Shown: positions 1 through 8,674 of the stretch, one piece after another
Layout of the letters: every line of letters starts with the position of its first letter
How positions within the stretch are numbered: position 1 is the stretch's first letter
From: Hymenobacter polaris
GTDB taxonomy: Bacteria > Bacteroidota > Bacteroidia > Cytophagales > Hymenobacteraceae
Assembly: GCF_012927305.1 (NCBI RefSeq)
Contig: NZ_JABBGH010000001.1
Coordinates: forward strand, 930,001-994,000
Direction: 5' to 3'
Length of the DNA: 64,000 nt
Program-made: the position numbers and the translations under genes
Notes under the pieces: model-generated
Told to the model about the DNA's origin: nothing
Database searches by the model: none
Seen by the model: the letters and a program-made list of their open reading frames with translations, nothing else

Positions 1-212
1 ACCGCGTGCGCCTCGACCGCCTCAACCCCAGCCTGAGCAAGCTCACCGGCGCGGCCCGGCGCTACGGCCGCCTCTCGCTCAGTTCCGAGTTCGACCACAT
101 CGACAACGGCCGCGACGACGTGCTGAACCGCATCATCTGGTTTGCCACCAAGGGCCGCCAGCCCTACCCCGCCGCCCTCACCGGCCCCGCCGATGACGAC
201 GATGATGACTAA
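1..212 (+). CDS. C-terminal end of an unidentified protein (partial)
   Basis: The reading frame is open from the left edge and stops at 210-212, so only about 69 C-terminal residues are seen. The GTG at position 6 is simply the first possible start in the window and is not the true start. The segment LNRIIWFATKGRQPYP and the preceding DHIDNGRDDV resemble, from memory, the end of the phosphoesterase (alkaline-phosphatase-like) proteins of Bacteroidota, but this is a weak call without the rest of the gene. The tail is strongly acidic, with seven Asp in the last eight residues or so. It converges on the decayed PHP gene on the minus strand. Confidence 0.6.
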   Translation, partial: RVRLDRLNPSLSKLTGAARRYGRLSLSSEFDHIDNGRDDVLNRIIWFATKGRQPYPAALTGPADDDDDD

Positions 213-262
213 AAACAAAGCCGCACTATGTTGCGGCGTTACACTTGCCTAGCTAGCTCAAG

Positions 263-465
263 TTGAGTAGTATCGCCAGGTGGTCGATTCCCCTCCTTGG
301 CTAAGGAGGGGATGTTGGCGCGAAGTGCCAACGGGGGTGGTTGCGGGCGTTGAACGAGTTGCCCAGCGGGTCGTTCAACAACTTCAATCACCCCCGCTTC
401 GGCGTCGCCGAAGCATCCCCTGCTTGGCTAAGGAGGGGAATTGAGCGCCTGGCGATACTACTCAA
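263..465. repeat. MITE-like element with inverted termini
   Basis: The 18-base sequence TTGAGTAGTATCGCCAGG at 263-280 is matched perfectly as its reverse complement at 448-465. Inside these ends, similarity continues as imperfect inverted copies that contain CCCCTCCTT and AAGGAGGGG blocks, giving arms of about 50 bases. There is no reading frame inside. It fills the 330-base gap between two converging genes. It could be a non-autonomous transposable element or a large intergenic hairpin. Confidence 0.75.
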
Positions 466-553
466 TTGGGATTAGATAAGCGTTTATTTTTTTGCGAAAA
501 CGACCCGCAGAACCGCCCTGCTCATCCGGCTTCTTGCGTTTCCTAACCCGCGC

Positions 554-971
554 TTAAAAATTCGGGTCGAAGTTGAAGTACAGCGGGTTGGACAGGGCCA
601 GCACCTTGCCTGTCAGCTTGAGCGCGGCGGGCACCTGGGGGCACAGCCGGGCTTTCCACTTCTACCCGGTTGTGGTGCGCCACGTCGCTGCTCACGTGGT
701 TGTCGTGGTCGGTAATTCCCAAGTAATCCATGCCCACCGCCTGTGCAAAGGCGATAATCTTGCTCATTGGGTTATTCGAGGCACCCTTGTTGTGAGGCGA
801 AGGCAGATGCAAGTCGCCTTTCAGCCACACGCCGCCGCTGAGGCTGGCCACGGAAGGCAGCGGCGCCAGCGCGGCGGGCACCCAGGGGTTGGTATGAGGG
901 GCTTGCCCCAGGGCGGACAGGCGGGCGCCGATGAGCAGGCCTAGCGGGCCGGGCCGGCAAAGATTTCTCAA
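554..971 (-). pseudogene. Decayed PHP-domain phosphoesterase gene
   Basis: Reading right to left, residues WLKGDLHLPSPHNKG and DYLGITDHDNHVSSDVAHH are the N-terminal metal-binding motifs of a PHP domain (HxH type and the following TDHD). Directly after this the frame runs into NRVEVESPA and then nonsense. A shifted frame gives a sensible C-terminus, ALSNPLYFNFDPNF, with a TAA stop at 554-556. The central 150 or more residues usual for this family are therefore gone, and a further frame change falls near a run of five G (about 638-642). An intact PHP protein would hydrolyse a phosphoester with bound metals. I take this as a deletion relic. The upstream leader is hydrophobic and could be a signal peptide. 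Confidence 0.75.
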
Positions 972-1030
972 CTACATACGCATAACGGGAAGCAACTTTT
1001 CAGAGCGTCAGGGGCGAGGAAAGTAGTAGA

Positions 1031-1082
1031 AAGCCCGTCATACTTCGGCAGGCGGACGCCAGATGAGCAGGACGGGCTTTTG
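1031..1082. terminator. Hairpin after the phospholipase gene, repeat-derived
   Basis: AAAGCCCGTC at 1031-1040 pairs with GACGGGCTTT at 1072-1081. The loop carries GGCGGACGCCAGATGAGCA, which is also found in the long inverted repeat at 13767-13868, so this is a shortened member of that family. It lies just beyond the stop of the minus-strand phospholipase gene and between two converging units, where it could end transcription from either side. Confidence 0.55.
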
Positions 1083-1100
1083 TTACTTCTCAGCAACGCC

Positions 1101-2180
1101 CTACTGCTTGGCCAGCACCGGGTTGGAGCGGAAGTAGGTGCCGCCGGGGAAGCTGATGGCGTAGGGCGACTGGAAGTGCGTACTGGGCAGGTAGTAATCG
1201 GTGCTAATGATTTGGGCGCCCGACTGCTCGGCGGCCTCGAAGGCGCTGCGGTCGTTGCGGCGGGCTTCCTGGGTGTCGCTGTCGGCGCGGGTGCGGATGA
1301 TGTAGCCCTTCTCCACCAGCGCCTTGATGGCGGCCTGGTCCTGCTTGGCGTTGTTGAGGATGTGGATGGCGGCCTCGGGCGTGCCCGGCTCCGAGTCGGT
1401 GAACAGCACGCGGCCCTTGAGCGAGGGGTGGCCCTGAATGTAGGCGGCGCGCTTGTCGCCCTTCTCGTCGAGTACGAACACGAACTTGCCCCGCGCGGCG
1501 CGTAGCGTGGGCCAGTGACGGTGCAGCACGGCGCTTTCGAGAGTGGCGTAGGAGCCGCGCACCTGGTCGGGCATGACGAGCTTGTCGGCCCCTAGGGTGC
1601 CCAGGATTTCCTTGTCCAGCGCGTCGAACACGGCGGCCGTGAAGGGCTCAGGCACCGTGAGGCCGGGCTGCTTGAGGGGCTCGTCCTTGGCGTTCATGGT
1701 AATGAATACCGGCTCGTGCGTGGGGTGCGCCGCCGACCAGCGCTTCAGCTCCTGCAGGGCCAGTTGGAAGGTGGGCGCGTTGCTGCGGAAGTCCAGGTCC
1801 TGGATGTGAAAGACCTTGAAGCCAGGCTTCCGCATGAGGCCGGCCGCGTCGTAGGCGGGCTGGCCGGGAGCCAGGTCCAGGCCCTTGGGGTGGGCGTACT
1901 TGCCGCCTTGGGCGTCGGCGTACACGTCGATTTCCAGGGCCCGCAGGCCCCGGTCGAGCTGCTGGCTCAGGGTCTGGTGCTCGTAGTCGATGCGGCTCAT
2001 GCTTACCGAATCGGCCTTTTGCAGCGTCTTGAACAGCCGAGGGTCGATGGCCTGCTTATAGCTGTTATGCGAGCCGATGACTTGAATCTGGTTGAGCAGC
2101 AGCTCGGGGGGCGCCGGGGGGCCTAAGGGGCGCAGGGCCAGGCTGGCGGCGCCGGCGGCGAGGAGGAGCAGGATTTTCAT
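1101..2180 (-). CDS. Secreted Ca2+-dependent phosphatidylinositol phospholipase C-like protein
   Basis: A 359-residue protein of the PI-PLC X-domain superfamily, closest in my reading to the Ca2+-dependent bacterial PI-PLC type. The ATG at 2180 was chosen because it begins a typical signal peptide (MKILLLLAAGAASLAL); the open frame upstream runs into a hairpin repeat. Visible catalytic features are His38 in QVIGSHNSY, the acidic pair in LEIDVY (Glu83, Asp85) as likely metal ligands, and His97 in YAHPKG. The enzyme would cleave the head group from inositol phospholipids outside the cytoplasm. It lies downstream of susC-susD on the same strand, which suggests that the receptor pair imports a product or that all three act on one phosphate- or lipid-rich substrate (inference). 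Confidence 0.82.
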   Translation of the reverse strand: MKILLLLAAGAASLALRPLGPPAPPELLLNQIQVIGSHNSYKQAIDPRLFKTLQKADSVSMSRIDYEHQTLSQQLDRGLRALEIDVYADAQGGKYAHPKGLDLAPGQPAYDAAGLMRKPGFKVFHIQDLDFRSNAPTFQLALQELKRWSAAHPTHEPVFITMNAKDEPLKQPGLTVPEPFTAAVFDALDKEILGTLGADKLVMPDQVRGSYATLESAVLHRHWPTLRAARGKFVFVLDEKGDKRAAYIQGHPSLKGRVLFTDSEPGTPEAAIHILNNAKQDQAAIKALVEKGYIIRTRADSDTQEARRNDRSAFEAAEQSGAQIISTDYYLPSTHFQSPYAISFPGGTYFRSNPVLAKQ

Positions 2181-2207
2181 AGGATAGGAAAAGGATACTG
2201 AAAGAAC

Positions 2208-2304
2208 GTCATGCTGAGCTTGCCGAAGCATCTCTACCGCGCAGCTAAGTACAATCGTTAGAAGTGCTTACGCGGTAGAGATGCTTCGGCAAGCTCAGCG
2301 TGAC
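2208..2304. repeat. Long inverted repeat, 34-bp arms (family A)
   Basis: Bases 2208-2241 and 2271-2304 are reverse complements with one mismatch, separated by 29 bases. The arms share GCCGAAGCATCTCTACC-like sequence with the hairpin at 13767-13868. It lies between the susD stop and the phospholipase start, so a susC-susD-plc transcript would contain it. It may lower read-through or protect the upstream message from 3' decay. Confidence 0.85.
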
Positions 2305-2344
2305 TGCTTTTTAGAACGTTGTGTAATGCACAAGAGCCCTAGGG

Positions 2345-3934
2345 TTAGTAGCCTGGGTTTTGCACCAGGTTGGTATTGAGGCGCAGCTCGATGGTGGGCA
2401 CGGGGTAGAGGCGGCGGAAGCTGCTCTTGTCCATCTTTAGCACGTCGTTGGGCAGGGGGTATTCCGCCTCGAACTGGCCAAAGCGCAGCAGGTCGTCGCG
2501 GCGCCAGGCCTCCCAGCTTAGCTCGCGGGCGCGCTCGTCGAGCATGCTCCCTAGGGTGATGCTGGTGGCGGTTTGGGCGCCGGCGCGGGCCCGCACCTTG
2601 TTGACCAGCACCAGCGGGGTTTGCAGCTCGCCGCCTACGCTGGTGGCCGGTGCGCCGCGCAAAACGGCCTCGGCCTTCATCAGCAGCACGTCGGCGAGGC
2701 GCAGCAGGGGCACGTCGTTGCTGTTGAGGCGGGTGGCCTGGATGATGTTGGCATCGGGGTAGTACTTGATGGAGCGCACGCCCGAGGCCTGGCTGGCCTG
2801 GGTGTTGCCCAGGTCCATGGGCTTGGGCGGCACCAGCGTCAGCACCGGGTTGATGTTGATTTGGGTGGTCGAGTTGGGGTAGTAGACCGGGGTGTTGGTG
2901 AAGCCGCCGTTGCCATCGGGCACGTACTGCGGGCCGGCCAGCCAGGTGGTGGTGCGGAAGTCGCCGGGCAGGTTGAAGCGGTTGTAGAACTCCGGCGTGG
3001 TGCTCATGGCGATACTCAGGCCCACGTTGAAGCCGTAGGCCTGGGTGAGGTAGTAGAAGAAGCCGAAGCGCGTGAACTGGTTGCCCGGAATCTGCTGGTC
3101 GTAGGGAATGGCGAAAATGGTTTCCTTAATCTGCGGGCCGTTATTGGGCAGGAAGATGTCGCGGTAGCGGGTGTCGAGGCTGTAGTTGGCGTTGGCCTGC
3201 ACGCTGTCGGCCATGCGCACCACGTCGGGGTAGCGCGGGGTGCCGGTGTACACCTCCGAGTTGAGGTAGAGCTTGGCCAGCAGCGCGTAGGCCATGCCCT
3301 TGGTGGGGCGGCCATACTGCTGGATGTTGGTGGCGCTGTTGCCCGACTTGGCCGGCAGCTTGCCCGTCAGGCCCGTCAGCTCGCTCTCGATGAACTTGTA
3401 TACCTCGGCGCGGGGCTTGGTGGCGGGCGAGGCGGGCGCCGGGTAGTCGGTGATGAGCGGCACGTTGCCGTACAAATCCATTAAAAAGAAGTAGTAGAGC
3501 GCCCGCATGGCCCGGATTTCGGCCAGCCGGTTGGCCTTTTCCTGGTCCGAGAAACCAAACGAGCTGGTGATGTTGAGCAGGCGGTTGCAGGTTTGGATGC
3601 CGCCGTAGGCCCACTGCCAGATGGTGAGCACGTTGGGATGGTCGGGCGTCCAGGTGTGGTAGTGCAGCTGGCGGTACTGCCCGCCGTCGTCGAAGTTGCC
3701 GTCGCGGGCCGGCAAAATGGCCTCGTCGGTGCTCAGCTCCTGCATGCGCCAGTAGGGCACGGCAAACTGCGACGACAGGTTGGAGTAGATGGCGCCCACC
3801 GAGGCGTTGTAGTCGCTGAGCGTCTTGGGGAAGTTGCTGCTCACAAACTGCGACTCTACTGGCACGTCGAGCACGTTGCACGAGAACGTGGCGAGCCCTA
3901 GGGTGCTGAGGGCGAAGAGGATATATTTTTTCAT
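2345..3934 (-). CDS. SusD/RagB-family nutrient-binding outer-membrane lipoprotein
   Basis: A 529-residue protein with a lipoprotein signal ending at Cys19 (LATFSC). The family features are visible: the N-terminal SusD-like helical region with the WQWAYGGIQTCNRLL segment, the AEIRAMRALYYFFLMDLYGN helix, and the C-terminal RagB part ending in ERARELSWEAWRRDDLLRFG. Proteins of this family sit on the outer membrane, close over a SusC barrel and capture glycans or other large nutrients. It follows susC on the same strand with a 146-base gap occupied by a 46-bp-arm hairpin. No glycoside hydrolase lies nearby; the only enzyme in the unit is the phospholipase C. Confidence 0.95.
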   Translation of the reverse strand: MKKYILFALSTLGLATFSCNVLDVPVESQFVSSNFPKTLSDYNASVGAIYSNLSSQFAVPYWRMQELSTDEAILPARDGNFDDGGQYRQLHYHTWTPDHPNVLTIWQWAYGGIQTCNRLLNITSSFGFSDQEKANRLAEIRAMRALYYFFLMDLYGNVPLITDYPAPASPATKPRAEVYKFIESELTGLTGKLPAKSGNSATNIQQYGRPTKGMAYALLAKLYLNSEVYTGTPRYPDVVRMADSVQANANYSLDTRYRDIFLPNNGPQIKETIFAIPYDQQIPGNQFTRFGFFYYLTQAYGFNVGLSIAMSTTPEFYNRFNLPGDFRTTTWLAGPQYVPDGNGGFTNTPVYYPNSTTQININPVLTLVPPKPMDLGNTQASQASGVRSIKYYPDANIIQATRLNSNDVPLLRLADVLLMKAEAVLRGAPATSVGGELQTPLVLVNKVRARAGAQTATSITLGSMLDERARELSWEAWRRDDLLRFGQFEAEYPLPNDVLKMDKSSFRRLYPVPTIELRLNTNLVQNPGY

Positions 3935-3959
3935 GATGGTTATTTAGAGAGGATGCCCA

Positions 3960-4079
3960 GGCGTGGACCCCACCCCCGGCCCCTCCCCTCCGGGAGAGGG
4001 GAGCCTGACGACTGCATACGGCAGCGCTGCCGTGGCTCCCCTCTCCCGGAGGGGAGGGGCCGGGGGTGGGGTCCACGCC
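3960..4079. repeat. Perfect 46-bp inverted repeat between susC and susD
   Basis: Bases 3960-4005 and 4034-4079 are exact reverse complements over all 46 positions, with a 28-base loop. The arms are almost pure G+C (CCCCACCCCCGGCCCC type). The right arm ends two bases from the susC stop codon at 4081-4083. In the operon mRNA it would be a very stable stem between susC and susD. There is no U-tract, so it is unlikely to be a simple terminator. An mRNA-stabilising or expression-ratio role is my inference. Confidence 0.9.
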
Positions 4080-4080
4080 C

Positions 4081-7080
4081 CTAAAAAGTCGCGTTCAGCC
4101 CGAGGGTGAAGGTGCGTGTCTTGGGGTAGTAATTGTTGTTGTCGATGCCGGGGGTAAGGCCGCCGATGTTCACCTCGGGGTCGATGCCGCGGTATTTAGT
4201 GAGCACGAACAAGTTGCTGCCGGTTAGGTAGAGGCGGATGCTCTTCACGAACTGGGTGCTGGGGCGCAGCGTGTACCCTAGGGTGGCGTTGTCGAGGCGC
4301 AGGTACGAGCCGCTCTCCAGGAAGCGGTCCGAAATCAGGTAAGCGTTGATGTCGTTGGGCGACTCGCCCAGGGTGAAGCGCGGGATGTTTTGTAGGCGCG
4401 CATCGGCCGGGTTGTTGAGGCCGGCCAGCGTGGCGTTCAGGATTTTATTGCCTAGCACGCCGCGCACCAAAAAGTTGAGGTCGAAGGCCTTGTAGCTGAA
4501 GTTGTTGACCCAGCCGTAAATCAGCTTGGGCTGGGCGTTGCCCACTTCCACCATGTCGGTGGTCAGCGGCTGGGTGGCCGTCACGCTGCCGTCGGCCTTC
4601 TGGAAGGTGCTCACGCCGGCCTCGTTCTTGCCCAGGTAGTGCCACAGCTTAAACGTCCCTAGGGCCGAGCCGGGCTGCACAATCTGGCTGTAGTTGCCGC
4701 TCTGGCCTTTGCCGCCCAGTTGCGCCGTCTGGATGTAGGGAATCGTGAAGCGGTCAGTGCTCAGGTTCTCGATGCGGTTGGTGTTGTGCGAGAAGTTCAC
4801 CGACGAGCGCCAGGTGAAGCTGCCCGTTTGCACCGGCACCACGTTCAGCACCACCTCGATGCCGCGGTTGCTCATGCTGCCCACGTTGGCCGTGTAGGTG
4901 GTGTACTGAAACTCGGTGCTCGACACCGGCAGCACGTCGTCAATCAAGTCGCTGGTTTTCTTATAGTACACGTCCACCGAGCCCGAAATGCGGTTCTTCA
5001 AGAAGCCGAAGTCCACGCCGATGTTGGTGGTGGCGGTGCTTTCCCACTTCAGGTCGGGGTTTTCATTGCGCACGGCGTTCACCACGTTGGCGATGGTGCC
5101 GTTGTTGAGGTACTTGCTGCTGCCGGGCGGCGTGCCGTAGATGAGCACCGATGAGAAGGCGTCGAAGCCCTGGCTGTTGCCCGATACGCCGTAGCCGGCG
5201 CGCAGCTTCAGGTCGCTCACCGCCGGCAGGCTCTGCATAAACGGCTCGGCGATGATGCGCCACCCTAGGGCCGCCGTGGGGAAGTAGCCGTAGCGGTTGT
5301 TCACGCCGAAGGCCGACGAGCCATCACGCCGCAGCGACACCTGCGCCAGGTAGCGGTCGGCGTACTGGTACTGCGCCCGCGCGTACTGCGAGGCCAGCCG
5401 CAGCGTCGAAATCGGGTTGTTGTCGAAGGCAATCTGCGCCAGCGACGAGGGGTTCGACAGGTACAGGTTGTTGTACCCTAGGGCGTCGTTGGCGAAGCCC
5501 TGGGTCGTGATGCCGAAGCCATCGTTCACGCGGTCTTGCTGGTACGAGTAGCCGCCCAGCAGCTGCACGTTGTGCTGGCCGAAGGCGCGGTCGTAGTTGG
5601 CGTAGGCCTCCAGCACGGTGTTGGTGTTCTCGTACTCGGCGCGGCGGGCCACGCCCCCCAGGTTCACGGCCAGGCCCGACTGGCTGTTGAAGTAGCTGTT
5701 GGAGTTGGTTTGGGTGCGCTGGCTCGAGCCGCTCAAAGTCAGGCGCAGGCCCGTAATAACGTCGAGCTGCACCAGGCCGTTAAGCAGGGTTTTGTTGTCC
5801 TTGGTAACGTAGGTGTTGTTGTTCACCAGCGACAGCGGGTTCAGGGGGCCGCTGCCGGTGCGGGTGTAGTTTTCCTTGTAGCTGCCGTCGGCGTTGTAGG
5901 GGCTCACCGTGGGCAGGTAAAACAGCATGTTCTGCAGCACGTTGGTCTGCGGAATGTCGTTGCTGGTGGTCGAGCTATTGATGATGTTCAGCCCCAGCTT
6001 CAGGTGGTTGTCGAAGAACTTCTGGTTGATGAAGCCGCGCGTCACCACGCGCTCCAGCGAGGTGCGCCGCAGCACGCCGTTGTTGCGGAAGTAGTTGATA
6101 CTAGCGCCGTAGTCGGTGGCGTTGGCCGCCCCGCTAAACGACACGTTGTGGTTGGTGGAGTAGCTGGTGCGCTCTACCAGGTCCTGCCAGTTGGTGTTCG
6201 AGCCGTCGTCGTCGGTGGGCTTGGTCAGGGGCCGGGCATTGTTGGTGGCCAGGTACTGGCGCAACTCGTCGCCGCTCAGCATGTCGATGCGCTTCGACAC
6301 GGTAGCCACCGCGCCGTAGCCGCTGTAGGTGAGGCGCGTCTGGCCCGCCTTGGCCCGCCGGGTAGTCACGATAATCACGCCGTTGGCCGCCCGCGTGCCG
6401 TAGATGGCGGTGGCCGAAGCATCTTTCAGCACGTCGATGCTGGCGATGTCGTCGGGCGCCAGCAGGTCGATGCTCGCGCCCGGCACCCCGTCAATCACGT
6501 AAAACGGCTCCGTCACGCCCCCATTGAGGGTGCGGATGGTGCTGGGGCCGCGCAGCACCACCGAGGGCCGCTGATTGGGGTCGCCGCTCTTGGTGATGTT
6601 GAGGCCCGCCACCTTGCCTTGCAGCACCTCGGCCGGCGTCGTGAGCACGCCGGGGTTAAACTCGTCGGCCTTGATGGACGTCACCGCCCCCGTCACGTCC
6701 TTCTTACTCTGGGTGCCGTAGCCGATTACCACCACGTCCTTCAGCTCCTGCGCATTGGGCAGCAGCGTCACGTTGAGCGTAGTTTGGGTGCCGGCAATGA
6801 CTTCCTTGGTCACCGAGCCCACGAACGAGAACACCAGCACGTCGGCCGAGCTGTTCGTCTTCAGACTGTAGGTGCCGTCGTTAGCCGTGGCGGTGGCCAC
6901 GCTGCTGTCCTTAATGCGCACCGTCACGCCGGGCAGCGCCGCGTTCCGCTCGTCGGTGACGGTACCCTTGATGGTTTGCTGGGCCAGGGCCAGCGTGGGG
7001 GCCAGTAGCATACCCAGCCCTAGGGCCCCTGGGCGCCAGCCCGCGGGCGCGGGGCACACAATAGAATACTCGTTTTTCAT
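4081..7080 (-). CDS. SusC/RagA-family TonB-linked outer-membrane transporter
   Basis: A 999-residue protein with a signal peptide cut near Ala33 (LAPTLALAQ). A carboxypeptidase-regulatory-like beta domain (about 36-115) is followed by the SusC signature DVVVIGYGTQSKKDVTGAV, the plug domain (GKVAGLNI, FYVIDGVPG, SIDVLKDASATAIYG) and a 22-strand-type barrel ending in the aromatic F of LGLNATF. It imports a large nutrient in partnership with the SusD lipoprotein encoded next. It is the first gene of the unit. No anti-sigma/sigma pair or hybrid two-component regulator of the kind that often controls such loci is adjacent. Upstream is an IS3-family relic. Confidence 0.95.
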   Translation of the reverse strand: MKNEYSIVCPAPAGWRPGALGLGMLLAPTLALAQQTIKGTVTDERNAALPGVTVRIKDSSVATATANDGTYSLKTNSSADVLVFSFVGSVTKEVIAGTQTTLNVTLLPNAQELKDVVVIGYGTQSKKDVTGAVTSIKADEFNPGVLTTPAEVLQGKVAGLNITKSGDPNQRPSVVLRGPSTIRTLNGGVTEPFYVIDGVPGASIDLLAPDDIASIDVLKDASATAIYGTRAANGVIIVTTRRAKAGQTRLTYSGYGAVATVSKRIDMLSGDELRQYLATNNARPLTKPTDDDGSNTNWQDLVERTSYSTNHNVSFSGAANATDYGASINYFRNNGVLRRTSLERVVTRGFINQKFFDNHLKLGLNIINSSTTSNDIPQTNVLQNMLFYLPTVSPYNADGSYKENYTRTGSGPLNPLSLVNNNTYVTKDNKTLLNGLVQLDVITGLRLTLSGSSQRTQTNSNSYFNSQSGLAVNLGGVARRAEYENTNTVLEAYANYDRAFGQHNVQLLGGYSYQQDRVNDGFGITTQGFANDALGYNNLYLSNPSSLAQIAFDNNPISTLRLASQYARAQYQYADRYLAQVSLRRDGSSAFGVNNRYGYFPTAALGWRIIAEPFMQSLPAVSDLKLRAGYGVSGNSQGFDAFSSVLIYGTPPGSSKYLNNGTIANVVNAVRNENPDLKWESTATTNIGVDFGFLKNRISGSVDVYYKKTSDLIDDVLPVSSTEFQYTTYTANVGSMSNRGIEVVLNVVPVQTGSFTWRSSVNFSHNTNRIENLSTDRFTIPYIQTAQLGGKGQSGNYSQIVQPGSALGTFKLWHYLGKNEAGVSTFQKADGSVTATQPLTTDMVEVGNAQPKLIYGWVNNFSYKAFDLNFLVRGVLGNKILNATLAGLNNPADARLQNIPRFTLGESPNDINAYLISDRFLESGSYLRLDNATLGYTLRPSTQFVKSIRLYLTGSNLFVLTKYRGIDPEVNIGGLTPGIDNNNYYPKTRTFTLGLNATF

Positions 7081-7296
7081 AAGCGCAAATCCTTAGCGGG
7101 AGTGCCTGTTTTTGGCACCACAAAGCACTTGCAGGCTTATTATCGGAGTATGACCCTAGGGTTATGCTTTAGGATTATGAAAAGAACAACTAAAACTTAG
7201 GCGCCACCAGCGCTACCTAAATCATCGCGCAGTCTTCGGGTACGAGGAAGTGGTCGAGTAGCAACGGACAAGGAGCAGTCTTAACGTCCCTTGTCT

Positions 7297-7618
7297 ATGC
7301 CCGAAAAGAAATCCGTTGGCGGTCAGTCCGTCACGCGCAAGAATTACACGCCGGCTTCCAAGGCCAAGTGCGTCCGCCAGGAAGTCGCCGGGGCGCGGCA
7401 AGCCGCCGGGGCCCGTGCGCCGGGCATCGCGCCCGCCCTGCTTGGCCGCTGGCAGCGTACGTAGCGCCTGGGAGCAGACCGTATCCAGCAGCGCCGAGCG
7501 CGAGGAAACCAACCAGTTACGCGCTGAGCTGAAGCGGGTGGAAATCAAGCGCGACCTTTTAAAGCTAGTCGGCGGCCGCTGGTGCTATTTGGCCACCTGG
7601 CGCGAGGCTGCGCGGTAG
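7297..7618 (+). pseudogene. IS3-family transposase orfA remnant
   Basis: From ATG 7297 the first frame reads MPEKKSVGG, then KNYTPASKAKCVRQ and GIAPALLGRW. This is the helix-turn-helix pattern of IS3/IS911 OrfA (YTPEFKAEVVR, GISPALLYRW in intact relatives, from memory). It stops at TAG 7462-7464. The next frame continues with the expected leucine-zipper part, NQLRAELKRVEIKRDLLK, and ends at 7618. The gene is therefore frameshifted once and has lost its normal C-terminus. No orfB is present, so this is a dead fragment and not an active insertion sequence. I could not define its terminal inverted repeats. Confidence 0.75.
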
Positions 7619-7751
7619 GCAAGCGCCCAGCTAATAGTAGCTGCTAGCCATCATCACGCGGCCGCTCGGGCCTCACTGCCCGGCGGCGGCCCCTAGGGGT
7701 GCGTAGCGCATGAAGAATTGCTTAAGTTCGCGAAACTTTTCGTTTTCCCTC

Positions 7752-8435
7752 ATGCGCAGCGCCTTACTACTAGCTGGCTGGGCTGGCTCGCCACTTCTTT
7801 GCTGGGCGCAGGCAGCTCCCCGCGCGGTCATTCCTTACGTGGGCGCCAGCCTGTCGGTGCAAACCAGCCAGCCTTTTAACGCCTATTCCAGCACCCGGCT
7901 GGGCCCCGCCTTCACGGTGGGCGCCGAGCTTAACCCGCGGCTGGCCCTGCAGCTTGGTAGTGCCTACGTCTGGCGGCGCGATGCCTACCACGGCGCCTAC
8001 ACCACCAACGTGGGGCTGGTGGTGGAAGACAACGACACCCGGCTCCACACCTTCACCGTCCCTATTTTGCTGCGCGCCACGCTCACCAGGCCCGCTGGCC
8101 GCTGGCACGTAGACGGGCTAGCTGGCCCTACCATCTACTATTACGTTACGCACCGCAATTATTTGCAAACCACCCAGGGGCAAATCACGCGCAGCGGCAC
8201 CGATAGCTACGTAGAAACGCAGGCCAGCCTTACCCTCGGGCCGGGCGTGCGCTACGCCCTGACGCCCCGCCTGGAGCTGGCGGCCAATGCGTTGGCGGAG
8301 CTCTACCTTTCCGGCTTTCCCTACACGCTGGCCGCGCCTCTCAGCAGCCAGTTATCCTCGCACCTGCTGGCGGGTGTGCAGTATCGGTTTGGGCAGCTGC
8401 GGCCCCCTAGGCCCCCTGCCAGCGGCCAACTGTAG
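7752..8435 (+). CDS. Outer-membrane beta-barrel protein (OMP_b-brl type)
   Basis: With the ATG at 7752 the protein has 227 residues and begins with a clean signal peptide (MRSALLLAGWAGSPLLCWAQ). An in-frame ATG at 7710 would add 14 residues. The mature part shows alternating short strands (VIPYVGASLSVQ, GPAFTVGAELNPRLALQLGS, YFELAANALAEL-like pairs) and ends in a strand plus QYRFG, typical of the small eight-stranded porin-like barrels common in Bacteroidota. The role is unknown; family members are usually structural or binding proteins. It stands alone and is closed by the terminator at 8494-8530. A near-palindrome, AAGTTCGCGAAACTT, lies at about 7727-7741, upstream of the preferred start. 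Confidence 0.75.
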   Translation: MRSALLLAGWAGSPLLCWAQAAPRAVIPYVGASLSVQTSQPFNAYSSTRLGPAFTVGAELNPRLALQLGSAYVWRRDAYHGAYTTNVGLVVEDNDTRLHTFTVPILLRATLTRPAGRWHVDGLAGPTIYYYVTHRNYLQTTQGQITRSGTDSYVETQASLTLGPGVRYALTPRLELAANALAELYLSGFPYTLAAPLSSQLSSHLLAGVQYRFGQLRPPRPPASGQL

Positions 8436-8493
8436 GAGGCGCTTACCACCAATACTGGTTCATTCGGCGAGTCTTTTAGTTCGTACGGCCCCC

Positions 8494-8530
8494 AAAAAGG
8501 CCCTTGCTGCTAATAGCAAGGGCCTTTTGT
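8494..8530 (+). terminator. Rho-independent terminator of the barrel gene
   Basis: AAAAGGCCCTTGCT and AGCAAGGGCCTTTT form a near-perfect stem around a GCTAAT loop, followed by a T-rich tract. It lies about 60 bases after the stop codon. Confidence 0.9.
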
Positions 8531-8674
8531 ATTTATTTACTTTTTTATTTATCAATTGCTTGCAAATAAATTGCAGAGCTTATTTTTATTTCTGGCAGGC
8601 CTCCCGGCTTTGCCAGCGCGGCGTTACTGCCGCCGTCTACGCTCTCTTACCTTCTACCTATTAAAGCAACTTTC

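Noticed and set aside
8436..8674. Promoter in the AT-rich gap before the 85-residue gene
   Set aside because: The gap is AT-rich but has no TAnnTTTG match at a suitable distance, so no site is claimed.
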